Below are positions 26,622-36,227 of a stretch of DNA of 64,000 nucleotides, piece by piece. A program made the position numbers and the translations under genes. Numbering within the stretch: the first letter of the stretch is position 1; every line of letters begins with the position of its first letter. The stretch is from an uncultured Carboxylicivirga sp. (GTDB lineage Bacteria > Bacteroidota > Bacteroidia > Bacteroidales > Marinilabiliaceae), in the NCBI RefSeq assembly GCF_963674565.1, contig NZ_OY771430.1, forward strand, positions 4,154,001 to 4,218,000, read 5' to 3'. The notes under the pieces were generated by a model, which had not been told where the DNA came from, made no database searches, and saw nothing but the letters and a program-made list of their open reading frames with translations.

Positions 26622-29009
26622 TTGGGAAAGAGAAGTTGTGTTAAGCATGTAATTACCTGCTTTTTATTGCTGGGGATCGTTCAATATTCGTATAGCCAAA
26701 GTAATTTTAACATGACCGGCACTGTTAAATCATCGCAAGGTGAATTGTTGCCGGGAGTTAACATTGTATTGGCAAATACCGAATTCGGAACCGTAACCAA
26801 CTTCGATGGCTATTACGAATTAAAAAATATTCCAGAAGGTAAATATACTCTGAAGGCCAGTTCTCTTGGCTACGAATCATACTCATCAAATATCGAATTA
26901 GGGAGTTCTAATCCGGGCCATTTCTCTTTTACATTAACTGAAAAGAGTTATCTGATTAATGATATTGAAGTGAGTGGTAAATCTGTTGTATCACAGATTA
27001 ATGAACAGGCTTACTCAGTTACTTCTGTCTCTACTAAGAATCTGTTTAACAGCACTGCGAATGTAAAAGAAGTACTAAACAAAATTCCAGGAGTTCGCAT
27101 CACCGAAGAAGGTGGAATGGGATCGAATACCAACTTCACAATCAACGGATTTTCTGGCGATCAGGTGAAGTTTTTTATGGATGGTCTGCCCATGGACAAC
27201 TTTGGTTCATCGTTAAGTTTTGCTGATATACCGGTGAATATGATTGAACGAATTGATGTTTACAAAGGAGTTGTGCCGGTTTGGTTAGGAACCGACGCAC
27301 TGGGTGGTGCCGTCAATATCATCACCAATAAAAAACAGAATTTTCTGGATCTGTCCTATTCATATGGTTCCTTCAACACACATAAAGCATCCGTCAATTT
27401 TGCCCATACCAACACTAATTCAGGCTTTACCTTACGAGGCAATGCCTTCATAAACTACTCAAATAATAATTATAAAGTTTGGGTACCCATCACCAATTCC
27501 AATAATGCTATTATCGATACTGCTGAAGTTGAGCGTTTTCATGACAGATACCGATCGGCAGCTATCAAAATTGAATCGGGACTAACAGATAAAAAATACG
27601 CAGATAACCTATTATTCGGTTTGATGGCCTCAGCAAATGATAAAGAGGTTCAGCATGGAGCTACTATGGCAACAGTTTACGGAGGCATTGTGCAAAACAG
27701 CCAATCGCTTATCCCAACATTTAGGTATAACAAACAGGATTTATTTACTCCTGGTTTGGATGTTAGTTTGTACAGCGCTATCAATTTCAAACAATCGCAG
27801 GTGATAGATACCTTAAGCGGAGTTAGATTTAACTGGCTGGGCGAAGCCTTTACCATTGAAGGAAGCAATGATGGTGAAAACTCCAGAACTTTTACAACAC
27901 TGGATGATAAAGAGTTCCTGAGCCAGTTTAATACAAGTTATACCATCAATGCATTGCATTCAATAGCGCTCAATTACTCTTATAATTATTTCGACAGAGA
28001 ATCTTTTGATGAGGAAAATCCTGATTACCTGCCAAACCGTTTTCAACGATCGCTTAACAAGCATGTTGCCGGATTGGCATACAAACTGGATGTTAACCAG
28101 AAATGGAGTACCACTGCTTTTGCCAAATTGCTGCATCTGAATGCAAAAACATCAAAGCTTTTTGACTTTGGATTGGAAACGCAACGAACCGAAGCGGTTG
28201 AAAGTAACAAAACCAATATAGGTTATGGTGTGGCTTCATCGTATTACCTTCTTCCAAAATTACAGGTTAAAGTTTCTTACGAGCACACCTTTCGGATGCC
28301 AACACCCCTTGAGATCTTTGGTGATGGTTTATTCATCGATCCCAACCCAGATTTGGGACCGGAACAAAGTGATAACCTCAATCTGGGAGCCGATTATCGA
28401 TTTAAGTTAAGGGGTAATCATGCCATTAATACCGGAGCCACCTTTGTTTATCGTGAAGCCAAAGATCTTATTTATACCGTTGTTCAGATTGCCAGTCCGG
28501 TAACCTATTACGACAATCTTAATCAAACACGGACGCTGGGTGTAGAAAGTAATATTCAGTACCAGTACAAAGATATTTTTCATTTAGGGGCCAACGTTAC
28601 TTATCAGGATATTACCGATCAGGCTGAATTTGTTTACGACAATTCTTACACCAATGGCGGATGGAAAAAGAATTTTCATTATCAATATCGGGTGCCCAAT
28701 ATTCCATTTTTATTTGGCAGTGCCAATGCAGGTTTGAATTTTAAAAACATGTTGAACGAAGGTGATGATTTCAACATCAATTACTTCTTCAACTATGCAC
28801 AAAACTACTACCTGTCGTGGTCTAAGAATCCAAAATATATCATTCCTCAACAAACCTCGCATGACGTGATGGTCTCCTATGCATTTGATAATGGAAAATA
28901 CAATATCTCAGCTGAGTGTCGCAACCTTTTAAATGCAAGGCTTTACGATAAATATTATTTACAAAAACCAGGCAGGGCATTTTCGATCAAATTCAGATAT
29001 ACCTTATGA
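26622..29009 (+). CDS. TonB-dependent outer-membrane receptor
   Basis: A 795-aa receptor. After a signal peptide (VITCFLLLGIVQYSYSQ) comes a CarboxypepD_reg-like domain (about 28-115, GTVKSSQGELLPGVNIVL). The plug domain follows (about 125-235, VKEVLNKIPGVRI, NGFSGDQVKFFMDGLPM, ERIDVYKGVVPVWLGTDALG), then a barrel ending in F (FSIKFRYTL). It is a single receptor without SusD. The DUF4374 and PepSY genes downstream point to siderophore or haem uptake rather than glycans. No ATG exists before the signal peptide; TTG at 26622 or CTG at 26613 must be the start, as a stop lies at 26607. Confidence 0.88.
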   Translation: MGKRSCVKHVITCFLLLGIVQYSYSQSNFNMTGTVKSSQGELLPGVNIVLANTEFGTVTNFDGYYELKNIPEGKYTLKASSLGYESYSSNIELGSSNPGHFSFTLTEKSYLINDIEVSGKSVVSQINEQAYSVTSVSTKNLFNSTANVKEVLNKIPGVRITEEGGMGSNTNFTINGFSGDQVKFFMDGLPMDNFGSSLSFADIPVNMIERIDVYKGVVPVWLGTDALGGAVNIITNKKQNFLDLSYSYGSFNTHKASVNFAHTNTNSGFTLRGNAFINYSNNNYKVWVPITNSNNAIIDTAEVERFHDRYRSAAIKIESGLTDKKYADNLLFGLMASANDKEVQHGATMATVYGGIVQNSQSLIPTFRYNKQDLFTPGLDVSLYSAINFKQSQVIDTLSGVRFNWLGEAFTIEGSNDGENSRTFTTLDDKEFLSQFNTSYTINALHSIALNYSYNYFDRESFDEENPDYLPNRFQRSLNKHVAGLAYKLDVNQKWSTTAFAKLLHLNAKTSKLFDFGLETQRTEAVESNKTNIGYGVASSYYLLPKLQVKVSYEHTFRMPTPLEIFGDGLFIDPNPDLGPEQSDNLNLGADYRFKLRGNHAINTGATFVYREAKDLIYTVVQIASPVTYYDNLNQTRTLGVESNIQYQYKDIFHLGANVTYQDITDQAEFVYDNSYTNGGWKKNFHYQYRVPNIPFLFGSANAGLNFKNMLNEGDDFNINYFFNYAQNYYLSWSKNPKYIIPQQTSHDVMVSYAFDNGKYNISAECRNLLNARLYDKYYLQKPGRAFSIKFRYTL

Positions 29010-29044
29010 TTTAAGAAATATATATAACTAATAAATAATTAAAA

Positions 29045-30262
29045 ATGAAGCGATTCAACTTCAAGAAGACTTTGATGCAGCTGACTGCTGCCATCTTATT
29101 AACAGGCGCAACGATTGCCTGCAGCGATAATGAGAACAATAGCTCAAGTGGTGATTTTGTTATAACCGGAGGTATCAACGGTGAGAATTTTAATAACTCG
29201 TATTATTCAGTTGCCTTTAACGATCTTATGAGAGGTACTCTTTCTTTTATTGGAGAGGACATGCTTCAAATGGGCTATTACTCATACAATAAAATTGATG
29301 ACCAGATATTCTGTGCCGGAGGATTAGGTGCAACCGGATTATATGTAATTGAAAAAGATTCAGAAGGAAACCTTAGCGAGACAGCAAGTTTCACTACCTT
29401 TAATAACAGCATTCAGGATGTTGTGAAAGGAGACAACAACAATGTGGTTGCTATTGAAATGGCATCTTCATCTGATATTGTTCGTCTTCATTTAATCAGC
29501 ACTTCTACCCTGGAAGTTAGTAAAACAGCAGACACCCCTGTTACCAATTTAAGTGATCAAACTTCACCGGCTTATTCAGGAATGGTGGTTAGTGGCGACT
29601 ACCTTTTTGTTAGCTTCTACATCAGCGATCCGGCAACTTATGGCACCCCATCAACTGATAAGGCCGAAGTAGCTGTATTTAAATACCCTGAATTAACTTT
29701 TGTAAAAGTAATCGAAGATTCCCGCGTTGGTCCCATTGGTGGTTTTGGAACCATGGCCGGTTTAATTAAGGATGAAGACGGTAATGTTTATGCGACTTCA
29801 CACTCCAACCCAGCCAACGGCTTCAGCCAATACACCAAACAAGCCGGTATTTTAAAAATCAACAGCGGTGAAACAGAATTTGATTCTGATTTCTTTTTTG
29901 ATATTGAAGATGTAACAGGTGGATATAATACTGCTCACCTGGTTTACCTTGGCAATGGAAAGGTATTTACCGAAATCAATACTGCAACCCGAAGTGAACA
30001 GGCAACCTGGTCAGACAGTCCTTTACAGACTGCTATACTTGATTTAAATAACGCAACCGTTGAATACATCGATGGTATTCCGGTTCACTCTGGTATTGGT
30101 CGAAAACTGACTGCTGTTTCAATAGTGGATGGAAGCAACATTTACATGTCGGTACCTGAAGATGATGGTATTTATATTTATAAAATCAATACCAACGACT
30201 ATACAGCTGTTAAAGGTGCTGAGCTGGAAGCCAACTTTATAGCCGGAATATATAAATTATAA
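29045..30262 (+). CDS. DUF4374 lipoprotein
   Basis: A 405-aa lipoprotein (GATIAC, Cys26) predicted to fold as a beta-propeller (repeated strands such as YLFVSFYISDP, AVFKYPELTFVKV, KVFTEINTATRS). DUF4374 proteins typically stand next to TonB receptors and PepSY membrane proteins in Bacteroidota iron-uptake loci; a substrate-binding role at the cell surface is inferred. It follows the receptor gene by 35 nt and is followed by a terminator-like hairpin. Confidence 0.8.
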   Translation: MKRFNFKKTLMQLTAAILLTGATIACSDNENNSSSGDFVITGGINGENFNNSYYSVAFNDLMRGTLSFIGEDMLQMGYYSYNKIDDQIFCAGGLGATGLYVIEKDSEGNLSETASFTTFNNSIQDVVKGDNNNVVAIEMASSSDIVRLHLISTSTLEVSKTADTPVTNLSDQTSPAYSGMVVSGDYLFVSFYISDPATYGTPSTDKAEVAVFKYPELTFVKVIEDSRVGPIGGFGTMAGLIKDEDGNVYATSHSNPANGFSQYTKQAGILKINSGETEFDSDFFFDIEDVTGGYNTAHLVYLGNGKVFTEINTATRSEQATWSDSPLQTAILDLNNATVEYIDGIPVHSGIGRKLTAVSIVDGSNIYMSVPEDDGIYIYKINTNDYTAVKGAELEANFIAGIYKL

Positions 30263-30276
30263 AATTTCACAGATTG

Positions 30277-30320
30277 AAGGTAACCGGCTTTATAAAAGGT
30301 TTAAAGCTGGTTACCTTTTT
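30277..30320 (+). terminator. Terminator or attenuator hairpin between DUF4374 and PepSY genes
   Basis: A 16-bp stem with one G-T pair (30277-30292 against 30302-30317), a 9-nt loop, and a T run at 30316-30320. It sits 14 bp after the DUF4374 stop and 26 bp before the PepSY start, so it may limit read-through within the operon. Confidence 0.7.
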
Positions 30321-30345
30321 AAGTTTTCTCCAAAATAAGTTTTAT

Positions 30346-31485
30346 ATGCCTTCCACATTTAAACGTATAAATAATTGGCTTCATCTTTGGTTGGGGCTGG
30401 CTTCTGGTATTGTAGTCTTCATAGTTGCCATAACAGGTGCTTTGTATGTTTTTCATCAGGAGATTGAAGATAGCCTGCAACCCTGGCGATTTGTGGAAGC
30501 TCAGAATAAAGCATTTGCTCCTCCCAGTCAGTTAATTGATACTGCAAGATTTTATGTACCTCACATCGCACCAACCGGTTTAACCTACGAAGACAAAGAA
30601 GGTGCTGCTGCTGTTGGTTTTTTTTATAATGATGAAGGCAGGATTGCTTTTGAGGTGGTATATATGAATCCTTACACAGCCCGATTTATTAAAAAAGAAG
30701 AACCCATGGGAAAAGGCAGGTTCAATTTCTTTCATTTTATTGAGGATGGTCACAGAAAATTATGGTTACCAGACTATATCGGCGGAAAGATTGTTGGAAT
30801 AAGCACACTTATTTTTCTGATTATTCTTATAAGCGGATTAATTATGTGGTGGCCTAAAAAATGGAATAAACAGCAACTAAAAAGAAGTCTCACCCTTAAA
30901 AGAAACAGCAACCGTAAACGTCTGATTCTGGATTTACACAATGTGCTGGGTTTCTATATTCTCTTATTTGGATGTGTATTTGCCATAACCGGACTGGTTT
31001 GGAGTTTCAATTGGTTTGGAAACGTATTTTATTACATCACTTCAGGTGGTGAACAAAAGGCAGAGCATGAACATCCTCATTCTGATATCAGCATGGCTCA
31101 GCTGGCGGAAACTGATAGTATTCCGGCAATCGACAGGGCATTTTATTTAACGCTTGCTCAGGAAAAAGATCCTAAGCGTATTTATATGACACCCACCCTA
31201 AAGGAAAAAGATGAATCAATTGAAGTGGTGGTTGGGTTAATAAAAGGTAAATATTATAAACACAACGAATACTTCTACGATCAATATACTTTAAAGCCAA
31301 TAAGAGTTAAAGGAGATCGATACAATGAATCTGATTTTGCCGATAAACTGGAAAAAATGAATTACGATATCCATACAGGGGCTATACTTGGTTTACCCGG
31401 AAAAATTTTGGCCTTTCTTATCAGCTTAATTATTGCCAGTCTGCCCATTACCGGGTTTATACTTTGGTGGAACAGAAGAGGGTAA
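30346..31485 (+). CDS. PepSY-domain iron-regulated membrane protein
   Basis: A 379-aa protein from ATG 30346. An earlier in-frame TTG (30274) would run through the hairpin and is rejected. It starts FKRINNWLHLWLGLASGIVVFIVAITGALYVFHQEI, the PepSY_TM signature, with four membrane helices in total (about 10-35, 145-175, 205-235 and 350-375). An extracytoplasmic PepSY segment and a His-rich stretch (EHEHPHSD) follow the third helix. These proteins are thought to reduce or handle iron chelates at the inner membrane next to TonB receptors. It is the last gene of the iron-uptake type operon. Confidence 0.82.
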   Translation: MPSTFKRINNWLHLWLGLASGIVVFIVAITGALYVFHQEIEDSLQPWRFVEAQNKAFAPPSQLIDTARFYVPHIAPTGLTYEDKEGAAAVGFFYNDEGRIAFEVVYMNPYTARFIKKEEPMGKGRFNFFHFIEDGHRKLWLPDYIGGKIVGISTLIFLIILISGLIMWWPKKWNKQQLKRSLTLKRNSNRKRLILDLHNVLGFYILLFGCVFAITGLVWSFNWFGNVFYYITSGGEQKAEHEHPHSDISMAQLAETDSIPAIDRAFYLTLAQEKDPKRIYMTPTLKEKDESIEVVVGLIKGKYYKHNEYFYDQYTLKPIRVKGDRYNESDFADKLEKMNYDIHTGAILGLPGKILAFLISLIIASLPITGFILWWNRRG

Positions 31486-31488
31486 ATC

Positions 31489-31530
31489 AAAAAACAACTC
31501 TAACAAAATAGAAGTGCAGAGTTGTTTTTT
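31489..31530 (+). terminator. Bidirectional terminator
   Basis: A 13-bp perfect inverted repeat (AAAAAACAACTCT / AGAGTTGTTTTTT) with a 16-nt loop. The A and T runs serve both strands, ending the PepSY gene and the convergent lipoprotein gene. Confidence 0.8.
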
Positions 31531-31542
31531 CGTTTAAGTTAA

Positions 31543-33696
31543 TTACTTCTTCATTACAAAAACATCTTCTATGTAATAAGTACCGGGGTTATTAACCACT
31601 GAAATATTGCCGGTATTCATATCAATTTTTATTAGGTTGCTATGATCATGACATACAATAAAACCGCTCTCATCAGCACAATCGAAGCCACTAAAATAGT
31701 CATCAAAAGTACAAAGTATTGTCTCACCTACATAAGAAGAATTTGCAGTAGTGGAAATGGACAATTCAACTAAGGAATTAACCAAATCATCATTATAATT
31801 ATAGTATCTGTCGATGGCATAAATCTTTTTTGTTACAGGTGAAGAAAATATATACTCATAATCATTAAAATCCATTGATTCACTTACCTGAATTACCTTT
31901 TGTGACTCTATCTCCACAGAGATAATACCTGAATTATTTTGGCCAATTATCTTCTGGCCGTCTTCTGATAAAACAATATTAGTAGGATCGAATCCATCTC
32001 CAACATCAATTGTTGATTTTACAAACCCAGAAGAAATATCAATCTCTAATAATTGATTATTGTCACTCCCGGCATAAATTAAACCTGAAACTGGATTATA
32101 CACTAGTGATGAACAAGGTTTTGCCAGAAGAGTTTCTGCAGTTCCTGTAGTCAATGAAATTTCAACAATTTTTTTATAGTCATCTATACAAATTATTTTA
32201 TTAGACTCTTTGAGATACACAAAATCATGATAATTCTGATCTCCAATAGAATAAACATCTCTAACCTTGTAACCTGTATTCAAACTAACTTCAATTAGTT
32301 TCAATTGGTCATCATTGCTATCCAATACAATAATCTGCTCTTTTGTATCTTCAATTAAAGGATAAACTTTTATGGGAATTTCTTCTGTATATTCGTTTAA
32401 TTCATCGGAATAATTCATTGAAATGGATGATTCAAGTGTATCTTTCAAAGCCTCGTCTGTGGCAGATGAATACTTAAATTCAACTACTCCTTCTTCTATT
32501 AAACGACTATTAAGTGATAGTACATTTGTATTAAGAGTAAACTCGAGCTGTTTATACATTTTCTGATCAACGCCAATAGATGCTATTGAGTCAGGCTCTG
32601 AAACATCTACTTCATCAAACAAGGGTATTGTAACCAGATTAAAGTCATTCAGATAAGTTATATACCCATTCAATTCCTTAATTAATTCATTATGCCTATC
32701 AAATGTTTCAAAAAAATCACCAAAACCTGCTTGTGTCCTATCTTTCTCTGATACGCTTTTTAATCGCATTTGAAGGTTAAAAGCTTCTGCTTCATCAATG
32801 GTAAATATTAGCGGTACACCTGTTGATAATTTCAGTGATTGCTCAAACTCCTCGGTTATCCTATCTACAACACTTTCAAATACTTTTACAGGCGAATTGG
32901 ATGCAGTAAAATAAGCATCATATGCATTTTGTGCTGCAATAATTGTCAATACAGCTGTTGGGATTGCTAGTTCAAGCTGTCCGAAGTCGACTAATACTCC
33001 CGTTGAAACACCTGATACAATGGCTATTTTAAGGAATGTTATATAGCTAACAACGGATGTTTTAAATCCTTCAATCTGGTCACTTTTTAAAGAAGCAACG
33101 CTAGTTTGAGGCAATAAATTTTGAAAGAATTCATGGTTAGAAGAATAGTAAACTGCAAAATCATACTTCTCTTCATCAGTGGCATAGTTATTAAAGTATT
33201 CAACCAAAAGATTATATGCCTTTGTAACCGTTTCCATTCCTTTCCCCGTTGAATTCAGCTGTTCAATATTTGATAATACTTCCTTTTGAAATCCATTGTA
33301 AATATTTTCAGGTGTATCATTAATTTCAACTTCAGCAATAGTGATCAAACCATCAATTTCCAGATTGTTCATATAAATTGGGTATGTGCCAGCCGCGGCA
33401 TAAGGAGTTATAAACATTAAAGTTGAATCAGATGTAGCAACCATATTAATATCAATAGCTCCCTCCTGACCAATCACACCATTATAACTATCTCCTGTTT
33501 TGAGTTTTGCGTGATATGTAAATGATACAATCTCAAGTTGAGATACATCTATATCCAGAATAGTTTTACCATTTTCCTCTTCCTCTGAATAGTCATCTGA
33601 ATCCTCATTGTTAAATCCAAGTTCAGAGCAACCATATAATGCAGTAAATAAGATGATTGACACAACTCCGAGTTGGATAAAATTTTTAAACGTCAT
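31543..33696 (-). CDS. Large lipoprotein with C-terminal beta-propeller
   Basis: A 717-aa protein with a lipoprotein signal (ILFTALYGCSEL, Cys23) followed by an acidic linker (NNEDSDDYSEEEENG), common in surface-exposed Bacteroidota lipoproteins. The middle (about 130-400) is helical with one hydrophobic segment near 225-260 (FLKIAIVSGVSTGVLVDFGQ). From about 450 on, repeated units (KLIEVSLNTGYKVRDV, KIVEISLTTGTAETLL, QLLEIDISSGFVKSTI, LIKIDMNTGNISVV) form a YVTN/WD-like propeller. No specific function was recognised. It is a single gene. Confidence 0.7.
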   Translation of the reverse strand: MTFKNFIQLGVVSIILFTALYGCSELGFNNEDSDDYSEEEENGKTILDIDVSQLEIVSFTYHAKLKTGDSYNGVIGQEGAIDINMVATSDSTLMFITPYAAAGTYPIYMNNLEIDGLITIAEVEINDTPENIYNGFQKEVLSNIEQLNSTGKGMETVTKAYNLLVEYFNNYATDEEKYDFAVYYSSNHEFFQNLLPQTSVASLKSDQIEGFKTSVVSYITFLKIAIVSGVSTGVLVDFGQLELAIPTAVLTIIAAQNAYDAYFTASNSPVKVFESVVDRITEEFEQSLKLSTGVPLIFTIDEAEAFNLQMRLKSVSEKDRTQAGFGDFFETFDRHNELIKELNGYITYLNDFNLVTIPLFDEVDVSEPDSIASIGVDQKMYKQLEFTLNTNVLSLNSRLIEEGVVEFKYSSATDEALKDTLESSISMNYSDELNEYTEEIPIKVYPLIEDTKEQIIVLDSNDDQLKLIEVSLNTGYKVRDVYSIGDQNYHDFVYLKESNKIICIDDYKKIVEISLTTGTAETLLAKPCSSLVYNPVSGLIYAGSDNNQLLEIDISSGFVKSTIDVGDGFDPTNIVLSEDGQKIIGQNNSGIISVEIESQKVIQVSESMDFNDYEYIFSSPVTKKIYAIDRYYNYNDDLVNSLVELSISTTANSSYVGETILCTFDDYFSGFDCADESGFIVCHDHSNLIKIDMNTGNISVVNNPGTYYIEDVFVMKK

Positions 33697-33831
33697 ATTA
33701 TTTTGAATTAGGTTAATAAATCAACAGCTAATAGATATTCCAGATGTATTTTTTTAAAACTCTTAACAGTTACTGAAACCCTTCAAAAGAACCATTCTAA
33801 ATAATATGAAGCAATACTCAATATGAGTATT

Positions 33832-34611
33832 TTAATAAAGCTGATGCAGCTGGGCGTATGCTACCATTTCACCAGTTGATTTTAAATTTAGTTTTTTTAG
33901 AATATTACGTCGATGAGTATCGACAGTATGGCGACTAATATGCAAAAGCTGAGCTATTTCTTTACTTGATTTACGCAATACCAGCAATCGGATTATATCC
34001 CTTTCTCGGTTTGATATTTCTTCGATTAAAGCCAGACCAGAATAATTTCGGCTGTAGATAGTTTCATATTCATTTTCATCATTCAATATACATACCGATG
34101 CTTTAATTGGCATTTCATCACCGTTTCCTATAACGGTTATGTGCCCTAACCCTACAATTGGTTTCCCATCTTCATCCAACTCCATGGGTGATTGGTGCTC
34201 ATACAAATTTACATACTTACCATTTGATTTACGTACTCTAAAATTCCAGGTATAAGATAGGTATCTCCTCTTCTCTGGCTTTATTTGTGTCATGGTAAAT
34301 TGCATCAAATCATTCAACATATTTACCCAAACAGGCAAATCATCCGGATGAACCTGACTTAACCAATAACGTGATCCTTCTGATTTCATCTTTTCCGGAT
34401 CCAGGCCCAAATGACGCTGAAAATTAAGACTTACGAATGGAAAATTATTAAACGTTGTATTTGTAAGAATAAAGAAAGAGGAATTATGAGGCAGCACTTG
34501 ATCTAACTCTTTGATCTTTTGTATATGTTGCTTTATTATCCCTTTAGATAATACATGATTACTACTAAACACTTCATCGTAAATGTTTAAAATACTATTT
34601 TTCCCAGACAT
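33832..34611 (-). CDS. PAS-LuxR transcriptional regulator
   Basis: A 259-aa regulator. A PAS-like fold lies at about 50-165 (LGLDPEKM, VHPDDLPVWVNML, YTWNFRVRKSNGKYVNLYEH, GLGHITVIG). The C-terminal LuxR-type HTH (about 195-259) is clear: SNRERDIIRLLVLRKSSKEIAQLLHISRHTVDTHRRNILKKL. It is a one-component regulator with an unknown signal; the target is unknown. It stands alone between a lipoprotein gene and a DUF819 gene. Confidence 0.85.
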   Translation of the reverse strand: MSGKNSILNIYDEVFSSNHVLSKGIIKQHIQKIKELDQVLPHNSSFFILTNTTFNNFPFVSLNFQRHLGLDPEKMKSEGSRYWLSQVHPDDLPVWVNMLNDLMQFTMTQIKPEKRRYLSYTWNFRVRKSNGKYVNLYEHQSPMELDEDGKPIVGLGHITVIGNGDEMPIKASVCILNDENEYETIYSRNYSGLALIEEISNRERDIIRLLVLRKSSKEIAQLLHISRHTVDTHRRNILKKLNLKSTGEMVAYAQLHQLY

Positions 34612-34801
34612 AAAATCTTAAATAATGGGTTATACCAATTTTATTAGGAAAGATTCAATTTGTGCCGATTCATTAATGAGTATGATACCTTAAACAGAAT
34701 ATGAGACGTTCTTGTTCAATAATTCAAACAAAATAATTAAAAAATTTCACCGAAATATTAAAAAGAATAATTGAGAATTATTCATTAATCACATTGATTT
34801 A

Positions 34802-36055
34802 TCACGCCACAGCCTGCATCAGCAAACCACACATCCATGCGCCATAGGTACCAAAAGCATAACCTAAAACAGCCAACAACACACCTACCGGGGCCAAAGA
34901 AGGATGAAAAGCGGCTGCAACTACCGGGGCACTGGCTGCCCCACCTATATTGGCCTTACTTCCAACTGCCAGAAAGAAATAAGGTGCCCTGATAAGTTTA
35001 CCAACTATCAATAACAAAATTACATGAATAGCCATCCAAATGGCTCCTACTAAAAATAATCCAATGTTATCAAATATTTTGGTTACATCCATCTTCATAC
35101 CTATGGTTGCTACCAGAACATAAATAAACACAGTTCCAATTTTAGAAGCTCCTGCACCTTCGTATTGTCTGAATTTGGTAAACGACAAACCAATTCCAAA
35201 AGTGGTTGATAATATAATCAGCCAAAAGAATTTAGAGGTTAAGCTAAAGCGGTTTAAGAAAGGGGCGTGATTTTGAATAAAGGGTGCTAAATAATCGGCA
35301 AACAAATGAGCTATTCCGGTCAAACCCAATGCAATGGCCAAAATCACCATCAGATCTGTTGTTGAAGGAATACGAGCAGTTTTTTTACTGAATTCATGCA
35401 TGGTATTTTTTAAGGATATCACACTGCTGGCATCAGCCTTAAAATAATTATCAATTTGATTAGATTTACCTACTCCGATCAATAATACAGCCATCCATAC
35501 CTCAGCTACCAAAACATCCACAGTAATCATGATGGAGTACAACCTGTCTGACGGTTTAAAGATTTCGTACATGGCCGCCTGATTGGCACCTCCACCTATC
35601 CAGCTTCCGGCAATGGTGGTCATACCCTTCCATACTGCATCTGGTCCGGCTCCACCAATCAAATCCGGATTAATTGCCGATGCAATCAAAATAGCTAACG
35701 GTCCACCTATAATCACACCAACTGTTCCGGTTAGAAACATGATAAGCGCTTTGCTTCCTAATTTAAAAACTTCGCGAAGATTAATGCTTAGTGTTAACAA
35801 AATCAGACTGGCTGGTAATAAAAAACGGGAAGCCACAAAGTACAATTGAGAATGCTCTCCATCCACCACACCAAATGAGGTTAGCAAGCTGGGAATAAAG
35901 TAACATAACAGCAACATGGGTACTACTTTGTAAAACTTCTTAAATACAGGACGTGAAGAATTACTGGTATAAAAAATACCTGCGAGTACCATCATTAATA
36001 TCCCAAGTACAACTGCATCGTTTTCTATTAAAGCTGATGTTTGATTTTGATCCAT
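34802..36055 (-). CDS. DUF819 family membrane protein
   Basis: A 417-aa polytopic protein with about 10-12 helices. Family stretches are GTVGVIIGGPLAILIASA, TTIAGSWIGGGANQAAMYEIF and KANIGGAASAPVVAAAFHPSLAPVGVLLAVLGYAFGTYGAW, repeating a Gly/Ala-rich half motif in both halves as in inverted-repeat transporters. Substrate unknown. It is a single gene with no convincing promoter found. Confidence 0.85.
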   Translation of the reverse strand: MDQNQTSALIENDAVVLGILMMVLAGIFYTSNSSRPVFKKFYKVVPMLLLCYFIPSLLTSFGVVDGEHSQLYFVASRFLLPASLILLTLSINLREVFKLGSKALIMFLTGTVGVIIGGPLAILIASAINPDLIGGAGPDAVWKGMTTIAGSWIGGGANQAAMYEIFKPSDRLYSIMITVDVLVAEVWMAVLLIGVGKSNQIDNYFKADASSVISLKNTMHEFSKKTARIPSTTDLMVILAIALGLTGIAHLFADYLAPFIQNHAPFLNRFSLTSKFFWLIILSTTFGIGLSFTKFRQYEGAGASKIGTVFIYVLVATIGMKMDVTKIFDNIGLFLVGAIWMAIHVILLLIVGKLIRAPYFFLAVGSKANIGGAASAPVVAAAFHPSLAPVGVLLAVLGYAFGTYGAWMCGLLMQAVA

Positions 36056-36182
36056 CCAATCTCCTTTTTTATTAGTCTTTTAAAAAATTAAAAGCGACAA
36101 AAATAATCATTCCGAACAAAAAGCCTTGAAAAATAAGGGTTCTGTTATTAATCAATACATTTCTAATACTGTCATTAAAAAA

Positions 36183-36215
36183 ACAATCGCCTGTTTGAGG
36201 TTAACAGGCGATTGT
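36183..36215 (-). terminator. Rho-independent terminator of the T9SS metalloprotease-like gene
   Basis: A 13-bp perfect stem (ACAATCGCCTGTT / AACAGGCGATTGT) followed on the minus strand by TTTTTTT. It lies 13 bp after the stop of the 1083-aa gene. Confidence 0.85.
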
Positions 36216-36227
36216 AGATTTTAGTTT

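Noticed and set aside
30274..30345. N-terminal extension of the PepSY protein from a TTG codon
   Set aside because: The stretch is the terminator-like hairpin, and the PepSY_TM signature begins right after ATG 30346.
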